From Paraburkholderia sabiae (GTDB lineage: Bacteria; Pseudomonadota; Gammaproteobacteria; Burkholderiales; Burkholderiaceae): a DNA stretch of 64,000 nt. The DNA lies in the NCBI RefSeq assembly GCF_030412785.1, contig NZ_CP125295.1, positions 6,510,001 to 6,574,000 on the forward strand, in the 5' to 3' direction. Below, in pieces: positions 1 through 9,009 of this stretch; position 1 is the stretch's first letter; every line of letters starts with the position of its first letter. The notes beneath the pieces are model-generated. The model was not told the DNA's origin. It did not search any database and saw nothing but the letters and a program-made list of their open reading frames with translations. Both the position numbers and the translations under genes were made by a program.

Positions 1-615
1 GTCTTTGGACAGATCCAGCTCGATGCGTTTGAACGACACCGCGGCCAACACATACAGCATGACCATCAGCACAAGGCACAACGGCGCGAGCGCGACCACG
101 AATCCGCCGAACGAGACACCACTCGTCTGCCAGAGAAACAGATTTTGAGGATTGCCCAGCGGGGTGAGTATCGAACCGGCATTCACCGCGATTGCGATGA
201 AAATGACGAGCCGCTTGAGTGGCAGCGGCGTCAACTCGTTCAGCGACAACGCGAGCGGCACAACGACGAACAGCGCGACATCGTTGGTCAGCAATGTGGA
301 CAGCGCGGCCGCCAACCCGATCAGCAAATAGGCAAGCGCGCGCTGCGATCGAATGCGATGGACGACGCGATGCGCAAGCCACATCAGGAATCCTGAATAT
401 TCGACGGCCTTCGTCAAAATCAGAAGTCCCGCGAGCGTCATCACTGTTTGCCAGTCGACCAGCGCAGGCAGCGATGTGAATGGACGCGGATGAAAAACCT
501 GCAGCGCGATCAATGCAGCGACGAGCACGGTAAGCACCGGCTCTTTCGCCACATAGTGAGTGATCGTGCGCAGCAGGTTTCGATTAGGTTTTAGCGTTCG
601 CTCGGCAGCCGGCAT
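1..615 (-). CDS. SLC13/ArsB-type anion permease, N-terminal part (cut by window edge)
   Basis: Open minus-strand frame from an ATG at 615 to the left edge, 205 codons with no stop, so the C-terminal half lies outside. The translation is very hydrophobic with several membrane segments. It carries TNDVALFVVVPL (around residues 112-123) and NPQNLFLW (around 160-167), which are hallmarks of the ion transporter superfamily that contains ArsB, NhaD and the SLC13/CitT permeases. It is probably an inner-membrane anion or Na+-coupled carrier; the substrate cannot be read. It lies 11 bp after the parB stop on the same strand and may be co-transcribed with parAB. Confidence 0.75.
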   Translation of the reverse strand, partial: MPAAERTLKPNRNLLRTITHYVAKEPVLTVLVAALIALQVFHPRPFTSLPALVDWQTVMTLAGLLILTKAVEYSGFLMWLAHRVVHRIRSQRALAYLLIGLAAALSTLLTNDVALFVVVPLALSLNELTPLPLKRLVIFIAIAVNAGSILTPLGNPQNLFLWQTSGVSFGGFVVALAPLCLVLMVMLYVLAAVSFKRIELDLSKD

Positions 616-626
616 CGGGAAGCTTC

Positions 627-1517
627 TTATGCCGTCGTCGTGTTGCCTCGCAGGCGGGCGAGAATGCCTTCGAGCGCGTCGAGGTCGCCGAAATCGACCT
701 GCACCTGGCCTCGCCCGCGTCGACCGAGCTTGATCTTCACCGTTGCGGCGAGCAGATCGGACAGCTCCTCTTCGAGCCGGCGCGTATCGCGGCCGCCGTC
801 GTTGTTCGCTTTCGCTTTCACGGCGGGCGCAGCCTTCGTCGTCGTCGTGACCAGTTTTTCCGTTTCGCGGACGGACATCCGTTTGTTGATCACCTGATTG
901 GCGAGCGTGATCTGCGTGGCGGCATCGACGGCGAGCAGCGCGCGCGCATGGCCCATGTCGAGGTCGCCGGCGAGCAGCATCGTCTGCACGGGCGAAGCCA
1001 GGTTCAACAGACGCAGCAGATTCGACACCGCGCTGCGCGAGCGTCCAACCGATTCAGCCGCCTGTTCATGCGTGAAGCTGAACTCGTCGAGCAAACGCTG
1101 GATGCCTTGCGCCTCTTCGAGCGGGTTCAGATCCTCGCGCTGGATGTTCTCGATGAGCGCCATCGCGGCCGCAGCCTGATCGGGCACATCGCGCACCAGC
1201 ACGGGCACTTCGTCGAGACCCGCCAGACGCGCCGCGCGAAAGCGCCGCTCGCCGGCGATGATCTCGAATTTTTCCGGTGAAACGGGCCGCACGAGAATCG
1301 GCTGCATCAAGCCTTGCGCGCGGATGCTGGCCGCCAGCTCCTGCAGCGCGCCCTCGTCCATGCGCGTGCGCGGCTGGTACTTGCCCGCCTGCATCTTGTC
1401 GAGCGGCAGCGTGTGCGGCGCGCCGTCGATCTTTACCGCTTCCGTGATGTCCGCGCTTCCGCCGAGCAGCGCTTCCAGCCCCCTGCCCAACCCTTTCTTC
1501 CGTGCTACTGCGTTCAT
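627..1517 (-). CDS. parB: Chromosome partitioning protein ParB
   Basis: CTP-dependent clamp and centromere-binding protein that loads at parS and spreads. With the start at 1517 it is 296 aa. The N-terminus (NAVARKKGLGRGLEALLGG) is the usual ParA-interacting segment. Box II GERRFRA is at residues 89-95, ENIQREDLNPLEEA at 123-136, a helix-turn-helix at about 149-170, and a dimerisation domain at the C-terminus. An ATG at 1559 would overlap the parA stop as ATGA and add 14 residues. I prefer 1517 because an AGGA site precedes it and the family starts there. It is the second gene of parA-parB, and two perfect parS sites lie nearby at 3574 and 5127. Confidence 0.96.
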   Translation of the reverse strand: MNAVARKKGLGRGLEALLGGSADITEAVKIDGAPHTLPLDKMQAGKYQPRTRMDEGALQELAASIRAQGLMQPILVRPVSPEKFEIIAGERRFRAARLAGLDEVPVLVRDVPDQAAAAMALIENIQREDLNPLEEAQGIQRLLDEFSFTHEQAAESVGRSRSAVSNLLRLLNLASPVQTMLLAGDLDMGHARALLAVDAATQITLANQVINKRMSVRETEKLVTTTTKAAPAVKAKANNDGGRDTRRLEEELSDLLAATVKIKLGRRGRGQVQVDFGDLDALEGILARLRGNTTTA

Positions 1518-1555
1518 CGTGGTTCCTCGATCGGCTTTGGATGATAGTCGCTGCG

Positions 1556-2326
1556 TCATAGCGCACGCACCCGTTCAATCATTTCGGCGCCGAACTGCAC
1601 ATAAGCCTGCGCGCCGCGCGACGCGCGGTCGAACACGACGCCCGGCAAGCCATAACTCGGCGCCTCGGCAAGTCGCACGTTCCGCGGAATGACGACGTCG
1701 AACACCTTGTCGCCAAAATGCTCTTTCAATTGATCCGATACCTGCTGTTGCAGCGTGATGCGCGGATCGAACATCACGCGCAGCAAGCCGATTACCTTCA
1801 GGTCGCGATTCAGATTGGCGTGAACCTGCTTGATGGTATTGACGAGGTCCGACAGGCCTTCAAGCGCGAAGTATTCGCATTGCATCGGAATCACGACGCC
1901 ATGCGCGGCACACAGGCCGTTGAGCGTGAGCAGCGAGAGCGCGGGAGGACAGTCGATCAGGACGAAGTCGTAGTCTTGCACGACGTGCGCGAGCGCTTCT
2001 CTGAGCTGTCGCTCGCGGTTTTCCATGCTAACGAGTTCGACTTCGGCGCCCGCCAGTTCGCGATTGGCTGGCAACACGTCATAGGAAACGGATTCCGGCT
2101 TGACGCGTGCATCGGCGACCGACACACCGTCGACCAGCACTTCGTACACCGTGTTCTCGCAGGCGGCCTTATCGATGCCGCTGCCCATCGTGGCGTTGCC
2201 TTGAGGATCGAGATCGATGAGCAGAACCCGCTGTCCCTGCGATGCGAGGCTCGCGGCGAGATTGACCGCGGTCGTCGTTTTGCCGACTCCCCCCTTCTGG
2301 TTCGCAACGCAGAAGATTTTTGCCAT
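1556..2326 (-). CDS. parA: Chromosome partitioning ATPase ParA (Soj)
   Basis: Walker-type ATPase that drives segregation of ParB-parS complexes over the nucleoid. It is 256 aa, the normal length for chromosomal ParA without an N-terminal HTH extension. The deviant Walker A KGGVGKTT is at residues 11-18, with DLDPQGNAT and the switch region IDCPPALSLLTLNGL further on. The gene is 48 bp downstream of rsmG and 38 bp upstream of the chosen parB start, in the standard mnmG-rsmG-parA-parB order of origin-proximal clusters. Confidence 0.97.
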   Translation of the reverse strand: MAKIFCVANQKGGVGKTTTAVNLAASLASQGQRVLLIDLDPQGNATMGSGIDKAACENTVYEVLVDGVSVADARVKPESVSYDVLPANRELAGAEVELVSMENRERQLREALAHVVQDYDFVLIDCPPALSLLTLNGLCAAHGVVIPMQCEYFALEGLSDLVNTIKQVHANLNRDLKVIGLLRVMFDPRITLQQQVSDQLKEHFGDKVFDVVIPRNVRLAEAPSYGLPGVVFDRASRGAQAYVQFGAEMIERVRAL

Positions 2327-2374
2327 CTTTTAGGTGTCCCTTTGCAGCCTGTTTAATGAAATCCCGATTGGTAT

Positions 2375-3052
2375 TCAGCCTACCGTGACTTCGACCAGAT
2401 GCCGTTCGGCTTCCAGCGATGGCACTTTGAGACGAATCACCTGCTTGACGTGCGCGCCTTCCGGCAAGCGCTCGATTTCCCCATCCGGTCGAACACCCTT
2501 CATCGCCCAGATCGCGCCGTTGTCCGCAACGAGGTGACGGGCCAGTGTAACGAAATCCGCGAGTTCTGCGAATGCGCGCGAGACGATCACATCAAACTTT
2601 TCTGGAATCTCGACGCCCGGCTGCAGACTTTCGACGCGGCCGGTCACCACAAACAGATTCGTCAGACCAAGTTCCGCCTTGGCCTGCGACTGGAAGGCCG
2701 ATTTCTTCTGCACGATGTCGTTGACCGTGATCGACCATTCCGGGAATACGATCGCCAGCACGATACCGGGCAATCCACCGCCCGAGCCGACATCCAGCGC
2801 CGAGGCAGGCCCGAGCGCAGCCAGATGCGGAACGATCGAAAGGGAATCCAGAATGTGCTGAATCAGCATTTGCCGCGGATCGCGGATCGCCGTCAGGTTG
2901 TAGACGGCGTTCCATTTCGCCAGCAATGCAACGTAGTCGAGCAGTTTGGCCTTTTGCTCCGGGCTCAGGTCGATGCCCAACTCACGCAGGCCTTCGTCCA
3001 GCAGACCGGCGAGCGCATCCCGCCCCGCCGCCGTGTTGGAACGCGCCGTCAT
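2375..3052 (-). CDS. rsmG: 16S rRNA (guanine-N7) methyltransferase RsmG (GidB)
   Basis: SAM-dependent methyltransferase for m7G527 of 16S rRNA (E. coli numbering). At 225 aa it has the family length. The SAM-binding motif [17 protein letters not shown] is at residues 85-101 and a conserved VSRAFAEL segment follows. Its start overlaps the mnmG stop by 4 bp, so the two are translationally coupled. Loss of RsmG is known to give low-level streptomycin resistance; no lesion is visible here. Confidence 0.96.
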   Translation of the reverse strand: MTARSNTAAGRDALAGLLDEGLRELGIDLSPEQKAKLLDYVALLAKWNAVYNLTAIRDPRQMLIQHILDSLSIVPHLAALGPASALDVGSGGGLPGIVLAIVFPEWSITVNDIVQKKSAFQSQAKAELGLTNLFVVTGRVESLQPGVEIPEKFDVIVSRAFAELADFVTLARHLVADNGAIWAMKGVRPDGEIERLPEGAHVKQVIRLKVPSLEAERHLVEVTVG

Positions 3053-5007
3053 TGAGCCACCGGCGAGTTGTCGGTGCCAGCATCCGCGGGTTTCTGCGCG
3101 CGTCGGCCGAGACCGCGCTTCAGATGGACCATCAACAGCGAGATCGCGGCCGGTGTAATGCCCGAAATGCGCGACGCCTGCCCGATCGTTTCCGGCCGGA
3201 ATTGCGTCAGCTTCTGGCGTGCTTCGAACGACAATCCGCGCACTTCGGCGTAATCGAGATTTTCCGGCAGCCGGGTGTTCTCGTGTGCTTCGTTGCGCTC
3301 GATCTCCCCTGCTTGTCGCTCGATATACCCCTGATATTTGACGCCGATCTCGATCTGCTCCTTGATCTGCGCCAGCAGCACATCGTCGTCCGCAAGCGTT
3401 TCAGCGGGCCCGCAGGTGCCTTCGCGCAACGCGCAAACGCCGTCGTAGGACACGCCGGGGCGCCGCAAAAGGTCGGCGAGGCTGTATTCGTGGTCGATCG
3501 GTTTGCCGAGCAAAGCAGTCGCTTCCTCAGACGAAAGCGTCTTCGGATTCACCCAAGTCGTCCGCAGTCGCTCTGTTTCACGTGAAACAGCGTCGCGCTT
3601 GCGGCTGAACGCGTCCCAGCGGACATCGTCGACCACACCCAGCTCACGACCAATCTCCGTCAGACGCATGTCTGCGTTGTCCTCACGCAGGCTCAAGCGG
3701 TATTCCGCACGGCTGGTGAACATGCGATACGGCTCCGAAACACCGCGCGTCACCAGATCGTCCACCAGCACGCCCAGATACGCCTGATCGCGGCGCGGGC
3801 ACCACGCGTCCTTGCCCTGGACGTACAAACCGGCGTTGATACCTGCCAGCAAGCCTTGCGCAGCCGCTTCTTCGTAACCCGTGGTTCCGTTGATCTGGCC
3901 GGCAAAGAACAGGCCGTTGATCACCTTCGTCTCCAACGACGCCTTCAATCCGCGCGGATCGAAGTAGTCGTACTCGATCGCGTAGCCGGGACGCAGGATG
4001 TGCGCATGCTCCAGACCGACCATCGAACGCACCAGCTCCAGCTGGACATCAAAAGGCAGGCTCGTCGAGATACCGTTCGGGTAGAACTCGTTGGTGGTCA
4101 GCCCTTCCGGCTCCAGGAAGATCTGGTGTGATTCCTTGGATGCGAAGCGATGAATCTTGTCTTCGATCGATGGGCAGTAACGCGGTCCAACGCCCTCGAT
4201 AACGCCCGTGTACATCGGCGAGCGGTCCAAACCGCTGCGGATGATGTCGTGCGTCTGAGCGTTGGTGTGCGTGACCCAGCACGGAACCTGTCGCGGATGC
4301 TGTTCGACTCGACCGAGGAACGAGAAAACCGGGATCGGATCGAGATCGCCCGGCTGCTCTTCGAGCTTCGAGAAATCGATCGTGCGTCCGTCGATTCGCG
4401 GCGGCGTCCCCGTCTTCAGGCGCCCTTGCGGGAGCTTCAACTCCTTCAGGCGTGCCGACAGTGACACGGCCGCAGGATCCCCTGCCCGTCCGCCCGTGTA
4501 GTTGTTCAGGCCGACGTGGATCTTTCCATCGAGGAACGTGCCAGCGGTCAAAACCACCGCACGCGAGCGGAATCGCACGCCAACCTGCGTCACAGCACCG
4601 ACGACACGGTCGCCTTCGACCATCAAATCATCGACGGATTGCTGGAAAAGCCAAAGATTCGGCTGATTTTCGAGCCGGTGACGGATTGCCGCCTTGTACA
4701 GAATGCGGTCAGCCTGAGCGCGCGTGGCCCGAACAGCAGGCCCCTTCGACGAATTCAGGATGCGGAACTGGATGCCGCCTTCATCGGTGGCAGCCGCCAT
4801 CGCGCCGCCAAGCGCGTCGACTTCCTTCACCAGATGGCCTTTGCCAATGCCGCCAATCGACGGATTGCAGCTCATCTGGCCGAGGGTTTCGATATTGTGG
4901 GTCAGCAAGAGGGTCTTGTTGCCCATGCGCGCGGACGCCAGTGCGGCTTCCGTGCCGGCATGACCGCCGCCAACGACGATTACGTCAAACTCTGTGGGAT
5001 AAAGCAT
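3049..5007 (-). CDS. mnmG: tRNA U34 carboxymethylaminomethyl synthesis protein MnmG (GidA)
   Basis: FAD-dependent subunit that works with MnmE to make cmnm5U34 in tRNA. With the ATG at 5007 it is 652 aa. The Rossmann FAD motif [12 protein letters not shown] is at about residues 11-22. The GidA signatures ([11 protein letters not shown] and [18 protein letters not shown]) and the C-terminal helical MnmE-binding domain are present. A GTG at 5019 would add MRSA in frame; the family N-terminus ML(Y/F)[12 protein letters not shown] favours 5007. A perfect parS site at 3574-3589 lies inside the coding sequence and encodes A-V-S-R-E-T. Confidence 0.97.
   Translation of the reverse strand: MLYPTEFDVIVVGGGHAGTEAALASARMGNKTLLLTHNIETLGQMSCNPSIGGIGKGHLVKEVDALGGAMAAATDEGGIQFRILNSSKGPAVRATRAQADRILYKAAIRHRLENQPNLWLFQQSVDDLMVEGDRVVGAVTQVGVRFRSRAVVLTAGTFLDGKIHVGLNNYTGGRAGDPAAVSLSARLKELKLPQGRLKTGTPPRIDGRTIDFSKLEEQPGDLDPIPVFSFLGRVEQHPRQVPCWVTHTNAQTHDIIRSGLDRSPMYTGVIEGVGPRYCPSIEDKIHRFASKESHQIFLEPEGLTTNEFYPNGISTSLPFDVQLELVRSMVGLEHAHILRPGYAIEYDYFDPRGLKASLETKVINGLFFAGQINGTTGYEEAAAQGLLAGINAGLYVQGKDAWCPRRDQAYLGVLVDDLVTRGVSEPYRMFTSRAEYRLSLREDNADMRLTEIGRELGVVDDVRWDAFSRKRDAVSRETERLRTTWVNPKTLSSEEATALLGKPIDHEYSLADLLRRPGVSYDGVCALREGTCGPAETLADDDVLLAQIKEQIEIGVKYQGYIERQAGEIERNEAHENTRLPENLDYAEVRGLSFEARQKLTQFRPETIGQASRISGITPAAISLLMVHLKRGLGRRAQKPADAGTDNSPVAQ
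3574..3589. promoter_or_regulatory. parS centromere site inside mnmG
   Basis: A perfect copy of the universal chromosomal parS palindrome TGTTTCACGTGAAACA. It is read through as codons of mnmG. It is the expected loading site for ParB, whose gene is 2 kb away. This sequence type is the one used by primary chromosomes; secondary replicons of Burkholderia are known to use other parS sequences. Confidence 0.93.
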
Positions 5008-5111
5008 CGCGGATCTCACGCAGGATCCAGCGTGAGCCTAAAAAAGAAAAAGTATGGGCGAAATTATAGCGGGTTCGCTTTCGGCCCGAATTCCGTCCGA
5101 TCGGCATAAGA

Positions 5112-5148
5112 CAAAAAAAAGCGGCGTGTTTCACGTGAAACACGCCGC
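5112..5148 (-). terminator. Rho-independent terminator of the first liv operon, built on parS
   Basis: Positions 5121-5148 form a perfect 28-bp palindrome with a 14-bp GC-bounded arm on each side. On the minus strand it is followed at once by a run of eight T (plus-strand A's at 5113-5120). This is the layout of an intrinsic terminator for transcripts leaving livF (stop at 5184). The central 16 bp are a perfect parS. Confidence 0.75.
5127..5142. promoter_or_regulatory. parS centromere site in the livF-mnmG intergenic region
   Basis: Perfect TGTTTCACGTGAAACA, about 1.5 kb from the copy in mnmG. The palindrome continues 6 bp on each side (GCGGCG/CGCCGC), giving a hairpin at the RNA level as well as a ParB site in DNA. 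Confidence 0.93.
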
Positions 5149-5183
5149 TCGTTTGACAGCTAAACCGCCAGAAGATCCTTCGA

Positions 5184-5945
5184 CTACGCGACTTTCTTCG
5201 TCAGCCCCAGATAGGTTTCGATCACACGCGGGTTTTGCGCCAGCGCATTGGCCTCCCCTTCCAGCGCCAGCTCACCGGTCTCGAGAACATAGCCATAGTC
5301 CGAAATCTGCAGTGCGGCGCGCGCATTCTGTTCGATCAACAGCGTGGCAACGCCTGTCTGCCGCAGCGCGCTAATGATGTGAAAAATCTCCTTCACGATC
5401 AAAGGCGCCAAGCCCAAGCTCGGTTCATCAAGCATCAGCAGGTCCGGCTTGCCCATCAGCGCCCGGCCGACTGCCAGCATCTGCCGTTCTCCGCCGGACA
5501 GCGTTCCCGCCGCCTGCTTGCGGCGCTCCTTCAGCCTCGGAAACAACTGGAAAACGGGCTCCAGCTGGTCGAGAAAGTTGCGCTCCCCAGCCCGCTTGCG
5601 CCGATACGCGCCGAGAATCAGGTTGTCTTCGACCGTCATCGCGGCAAACAACTCGCGTTTCTCCGGCACGAGGCACATGCCGCGCGCGACACGCTTTTCG
5701 ACGGGCACGTGGCTCACGTCTTCATCGCGATACATGATCGCGCCCTTCGCGTGTCCGGTCACCGGCAACGCACCCATGATCGCGTTGAGCAGCGTCGACT
5801 TGCCGGCGCCATTCGGACCAATGACAGAGACGATCTGCCCCGGGCGCACCGCAATCTTCGCGCCGTGCAACGCTTCGACCTTCCCGTAGCGGACGGAAAG
5901 GCTGCTCACTTCGAGAATCGGCGATGCCGTTGTCTGATCTGCCAT
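5184..5945 (-). CDS. livF: Branched-chain amino-acid type ABC transporter ATPase LivF
   Basis: ATP-binding subunit of a HAAT-family importer on the cytoplasmic side of the inner membrane. With the ATG at 5945 it is 253 aa. Walker A GPNGAGKS is at residues 43-50; the signature LSGGERQML and Walker B LLMLDEPSLGLAP are intact. The start overlaps the stop of the upstream fusion gene, so the two are translationally coupled. It is the last gene of livH-livMG-livF; a terminator containing parS lies about 40 bp past the stop. Confidence 0.93.
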   Translation of the reverse strand: MADQTTASPILEVSSLSVRYGKVEALHGAKIAVRPGQIVSVIGPNGAGKSTLLNAIMGALPVTGHAKGAIMYRDEDVSHVPVEKRVARGMCLVPEKRELFAAMTVEDNLILGAYRRKRAGERNFLDQLEPVFQLFPRLKERRKQAAGTLSGGERQMLAVGRALMGKPDLLMLDEPSLGLAPLIVKEIFHIISALRQTGVATLLIEQNARAALQISDYGYVLETGELALEGEANALAQNPRVIETYLGLTKKVA

Positions 5946-7729
5946 CACTCCACCCCACCCAGATAGGCTTCCAGCACCGCGGGATCGTTCTGCACGTCCT
6001 GTGGCAAACCTTCCGCAATTCGCGTCCCAAACTCCATCACCACCAGCCGATCCGTCAGATTCATCACGAAATCCATATCGTGCTCGACGAGCAATACGCT
6101 CATGCCTTCCTCGCGGAGCTTGCGCAGGAGCGTCGCAAGCTGCTGCTTCTCCTGATAACGCAAACCGGCCGCCGGTTCGTCGAGCAACAGTAGCGTCGGA
6201 TCGCAGCACAGTGCCCGCGCAATTTCCAGAATCCGCTGCTTGCCAAGCGCGAGACTGCCTGCCTCGTCGTACATATGCTCTTCGAGACCTACCCGGCGAA
6301 TCTGCCGCGCCGCTTCCGCCATCAGACGCGCTTCCTCCGCCGCGTTCAGACGCGCCACGCTGCGCCATACGCCCGCATGACCGCGCAGGTGCGCGCCAAT
6401 CGCGACGTTCTCCAGCACCGTCATCCCTGGCAGCAATTTGACGTGCTGGAACGTCCGACCGATGCCACGTTTAACAATTTCACGTGAATTGAGCGCGTCG
6501 ATGCGCTCACCGCGGAACGAGATCGCGCCGCTGGTCGCTTGCAGGACGCCCGTGACCAGGTTGAACGTCGTCGATTTGCCGGCGCCGTTCGGGCCGATCA
6601 AACCGATAATCTGCCCCGCCTTCACCTCGAAGCTGACGTCATTCACGGCGACAAGTCCGCCGAACTGCTTGCGCGCCTTGTCGACGACGAGCAGCGACTC
6701 GCCGGTTGCAGGCTTGCTGCGCTGCGGCAACGCATCGGCGTGATCCGGCACATGCGCACGCGGGCCGCGCGGGAAGATGCGTGCCACGAACGGCCAAACG
6801 CCTTGCCGTGCGTATTGCAGCAGCAGCACCATCAGAATGCCGAAGACAATAATTTCGAAGTTGCCGTTCTCACCCAGCAGCTTCGGCAGCAGCGTCTGCA
6901 AATAGTCCTGCAACACGGTCAGGATCGCCGCGCCCAGCACCGCGCCCCACACGTGCGCCACGCCGCCGACCACCGCCATGAACAGAAACTCGATACCGTG
7001 ATTGAGGCCGAACGGCGTCGGGTTCACCGCACGCTGCAGATGCGCGTAGAGAAAGCCCGAAATCGCCGCCAGCACCGCTGCATAGACGAAAATCACGACG
7101 CGCATCCACGCCGTATTCACGCCCATCGCTTCCGCCATCAGCCCGCCGCCGCGCAGCGCGCGAATCGCCCGCCCCGGCCGGCTATTAAGCAAGTTTTGAA
7201 CAGACACGACAGCGACGAGTACGACGACCCAGATCAGGTAGTAGATATGTCGGCCGGACTCCAGATTGATGCCGAGCACGTTCAACACCGGAATGCCGTT
7301 GATGCCGTCGTACTTGCCGAGCATCTCCATGTTGCCAAACAGGAAGAACAGCGCGAGGCCCCACGCGATCGTCCCCAGCGGCAGGAAGTGCCCGGACAGC
7401 CGCATCGTGACGGCGCCTAACAGCAGCGCTATCAGGGCCGTCAGCACGACGCCGGCGATCAGTGCAAGCCAAGGTGACACGCCGAGCTGCGTCGTCATAT
7501 ACGCGGTCGTATAGGCGCCGACGCCGACGAAAGCGGCCTGCCCGAAGCTCGTCATTCCGCCGATACCCGTCAGCAGCACGAGCCCGATCGCCACGATCGA
7601 ATACAGCCCGATGTAGTTGAGCAGCGTCACCCAGTATTCAGGCACGCGGATCGGCTGCGGCAGCACGGGCAGCGCGAACATCACGACGAGGAAAATCCAG
7701 AAGAACTTGTTTTTCATGATGCGGTTCAT
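5945..7729 (-). CDS. LivM-LivG fusion: ABC permease joined to ATPase
   Basis: A single 594-aa frame. Residues 1 to about 320 are a LivM-type permease with multiple membrane helices and the motif GGMTSFGQAAFVGVGAY (about 57-73). After a short hydrophilic linker (about 320-345), residues 346-594 are a LivG ATPase with Walker A GPNGAGKST at 379-387, Walker B LLLLDEPAAGL and the H-loop LLVEHDMDFV. Separate livM and livG genes are the usual state. The start could also be the second ATG at 7717. Only 4 bp separate the ORF from the upstream livH stop, so it is in the same operon. Confidence 0.92.
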   Translation of the reverse strand: MNRIMKNKFFWIFLVVMFALPVLPQPIRVPEYWVTLLNYIGLYSIVAIGLVLLTGIGGMTSFGQAAFVGVGAYTTAYMTTQLGVSPWLALIAGVVLTALIALLLGAVTMRLSGHFLPLGTIAWGLALFFLFGNMEMLGKYDGINGIPVLNVLGINLESGRHIYYLIWVVVLVAVVSVQNLLNSRPGRAIRALRGGGLMAEAMGVNTAWMRVVIFVYAAVLAAISGFLYAHLQRAVNPTPFGLNHGIEFLFMAVVGGVAHVWGAVLGAAILTVLQDYLQTLLPKLLGENGNFEIIVFGILMVLLLQYARQGVWPFVARIFPRGPRAHVPDHADALPQRSKPATGESLLVVDKARKQFGGLVAVNDVSFEVKAGQIIGLIGPNGAGKSTTFNLVTGVLQATSGAISFRGERIDALNSREIVKRGIGRTFQHVKLLPGMTVLENVAIGAHLRGHAGVWRSVARLNAAEEARLMAEAARQIRRVGLEEHMYDEAGSLALGKQRILEIARALCCDPTLLLLDEPAAGLRYQEKQQLATLLRKLREEGMSVLLVEHDMDFVMNLTDRLVVMEFGTRIAEGLPQDVQNDPAVLEAYLGGVE

Positions 7730-7733
7730 CGCG

Positions 7734-8789
7734 TCACTCCTCCTCTTCTTCCGCGTGCGGGCTGGCGAGACTCCGCCAGAGCAGCACGGGGATGATCAGC
7801 GTGAACACGATCACTTCCTTATACGAGCTGGCCCAGAACGACGAATACGACTCCAGCAGACCAACGAGGATCGATCCCGCAGCCGCCAGCGGATAGCTGA
7901 CCAGCCCGCCGATAATCGCCCCCACGAAGCCCTTCAGACCGATCAGGAAGCCCGAGTCGTAATAGATGGTCGTCAGCGGCGCGACGAGGATCCCGCACAG
8001 CACGCCGAGGCCTGCTGCGAGCGTGAACGCGAGCCGCCCCGCCTGCGTCGTGCCGATACCGACGAGCCGTGCGCCAAGCCGGTTCACCGACGTCGCGCGC
8101 AGCGCCTTGCCGGAGATCGAGCGATCGAAGTACACGTACAGCACGCCGATCATCACGATGGCCACGCCGATCACCCACACGCTCTGTCCCGAGATCGACA
8201 GGCTGCCGATGTTGAACGTGGAATCGGTGAAGGCGTTGGTGCGCGAGCCTTCCGCGCCGAACATCACGAGCCCGAGTCCAACCATCGCGAAGTGCACGGC
8301 GACGGACACGATCAGCAGCAACAGCGTCGTCGCTTCGGCAACCGGCTCGTAGGCGAGGCGATAGACGAACGGCCCCATCGGCACGACGATCAGCAGCGTC
8401 AGCGCGATCTGCGCGACCATCGGCAGCGGTTGCATGAAGACGCCACGCGTGACGGCATAGACGGCGATCGGAAACAGCAGATACTTGCCGACCAGCGTCA
8501 CGAGCGTGCGCGCCGCGTGACGCCGCCGCTCCGGATGCCGCGCCATAGCGACCACGTCGACGACGAAGCACGCGAGCCCCATCGCCATCAGCAGCCAGCA
8601 CGTCGCCGGAAACTTCTGCGTCTGCAAGGCCGCGAGCGTCAGCGCGCCGTACGAAACGAACTCCCCTTGCGGGATGAAAATGGCGCGCGTCACGGAGAAC
8701 ACCAGCACCAACGCAAGCGCGAGCAATGCGTAGATCGCGCCGGTCGTGATGCCGTCCTGCGCGAGGATCGCCGCAATTGATAGATCCAT
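7734..8789 (-). CDS. livH: Branched-chain amino-acid type ABC transporter permease LivH
   Basis: Inner-membrane permease of 351 aa from the ATG at 8789, which follows a GAGGAAG ribosome site. It opens with the family pattern DGITTGAIYALLALALVLVFSVTRAIFIPQGEFVSYGAL. It is longer than a typical 290-310 aa LivH because of an extra hydrophilic stretch around residues 65-90 (ARHPERRRHAARTL) before the next membrane segments. The C-terminus is acidic (HAEEEEE). It pairs with the LivM half of the downstream fusion. Confidence 0.92.
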   Translation of the reverse strand: MDLSIAAILAQDGITTGAIYALLALALVLVFSVTRAIFIPQGEFVSYGALTLAALQTQKFPATCWLLMAMGLACFVVDVVAMARHPERRRHAARTLVTLVGKYLLFPIAVYAVTRGVFMQPLPMVAQIALTLLIVVPMGPFVYRLAYEPVAEATTLLLLIVSVAVHFAMVGLGLVMFGAEGSRTNAFTDSTFNIGSLSISGQSVWVIGVAIVMIGVLYVYFDRSISGKALRATSVNRLGARLVGIGTTQAGRLAFTLAAGLGVLCGILVAPLTTIYYDSGFLIGLKGFVGAIIGGLVSYPLAAAGSILVGLLESYSSFWASSYKEVIVFTLIIPVLLWRSLASPHAEEEEE

Positions 8790-8887
8790 ACTTCCTCGTC
8801 CTGAAACGTCGAAATCGAAACTTAGAGACAGTGAGAGCCGGCCGAACATCTGCCAGCCACGAAGCGAAGCCGAAACACATAAAACAA

Positions 8888-8915
8888 CTGCCGCGCCTAA
8901 GATACGGCGCGGCAG
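8888..8915 (-). terminator. Intergenic hairpin between the binding-protein gene and livH
   Basis: A perfect 10-bp stem (CTGCCGCGCC at 8888-8897 with GGCGCGGCAG at 8906-8915) and an 8-nt loop, in the 220-bp gap between the binding-protein stop (9010) and livH. Only a weak T-rich stretch (TTGTTTTATG) follows on the minus strand. It may be a leaky terminator or an mRNA-stabilising hairpin that lowers permease expression relative to the binding protein; that role is inferred from layout. Confidence 0.5.
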
Positions 8916-9009
8916 AGCTTGCCATTGTTATCGATCAGAATTGCCAGCGCGGCTTAAGAGCTTTCTCATACGCTCGTCGCCACGCCTTGCGCGAGAGGCG
9001 CGTACCTTC

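Noticed and set aside
1518..1559. Upstream ATG for parB overlapping the parA stop
   Set aside because: It would add 14 residues not seen at the family N-terminus, and a good AGGA site serves the ATG at 1517.
6476..6491. A third parS-like sequence (AATTTCACGTGAATTG) in the livMG fusion gene
   Set aside because: Only 11 of 16 bases match and the outer arms are lost; half-site specificity of ParB makes strong loading unlikely.
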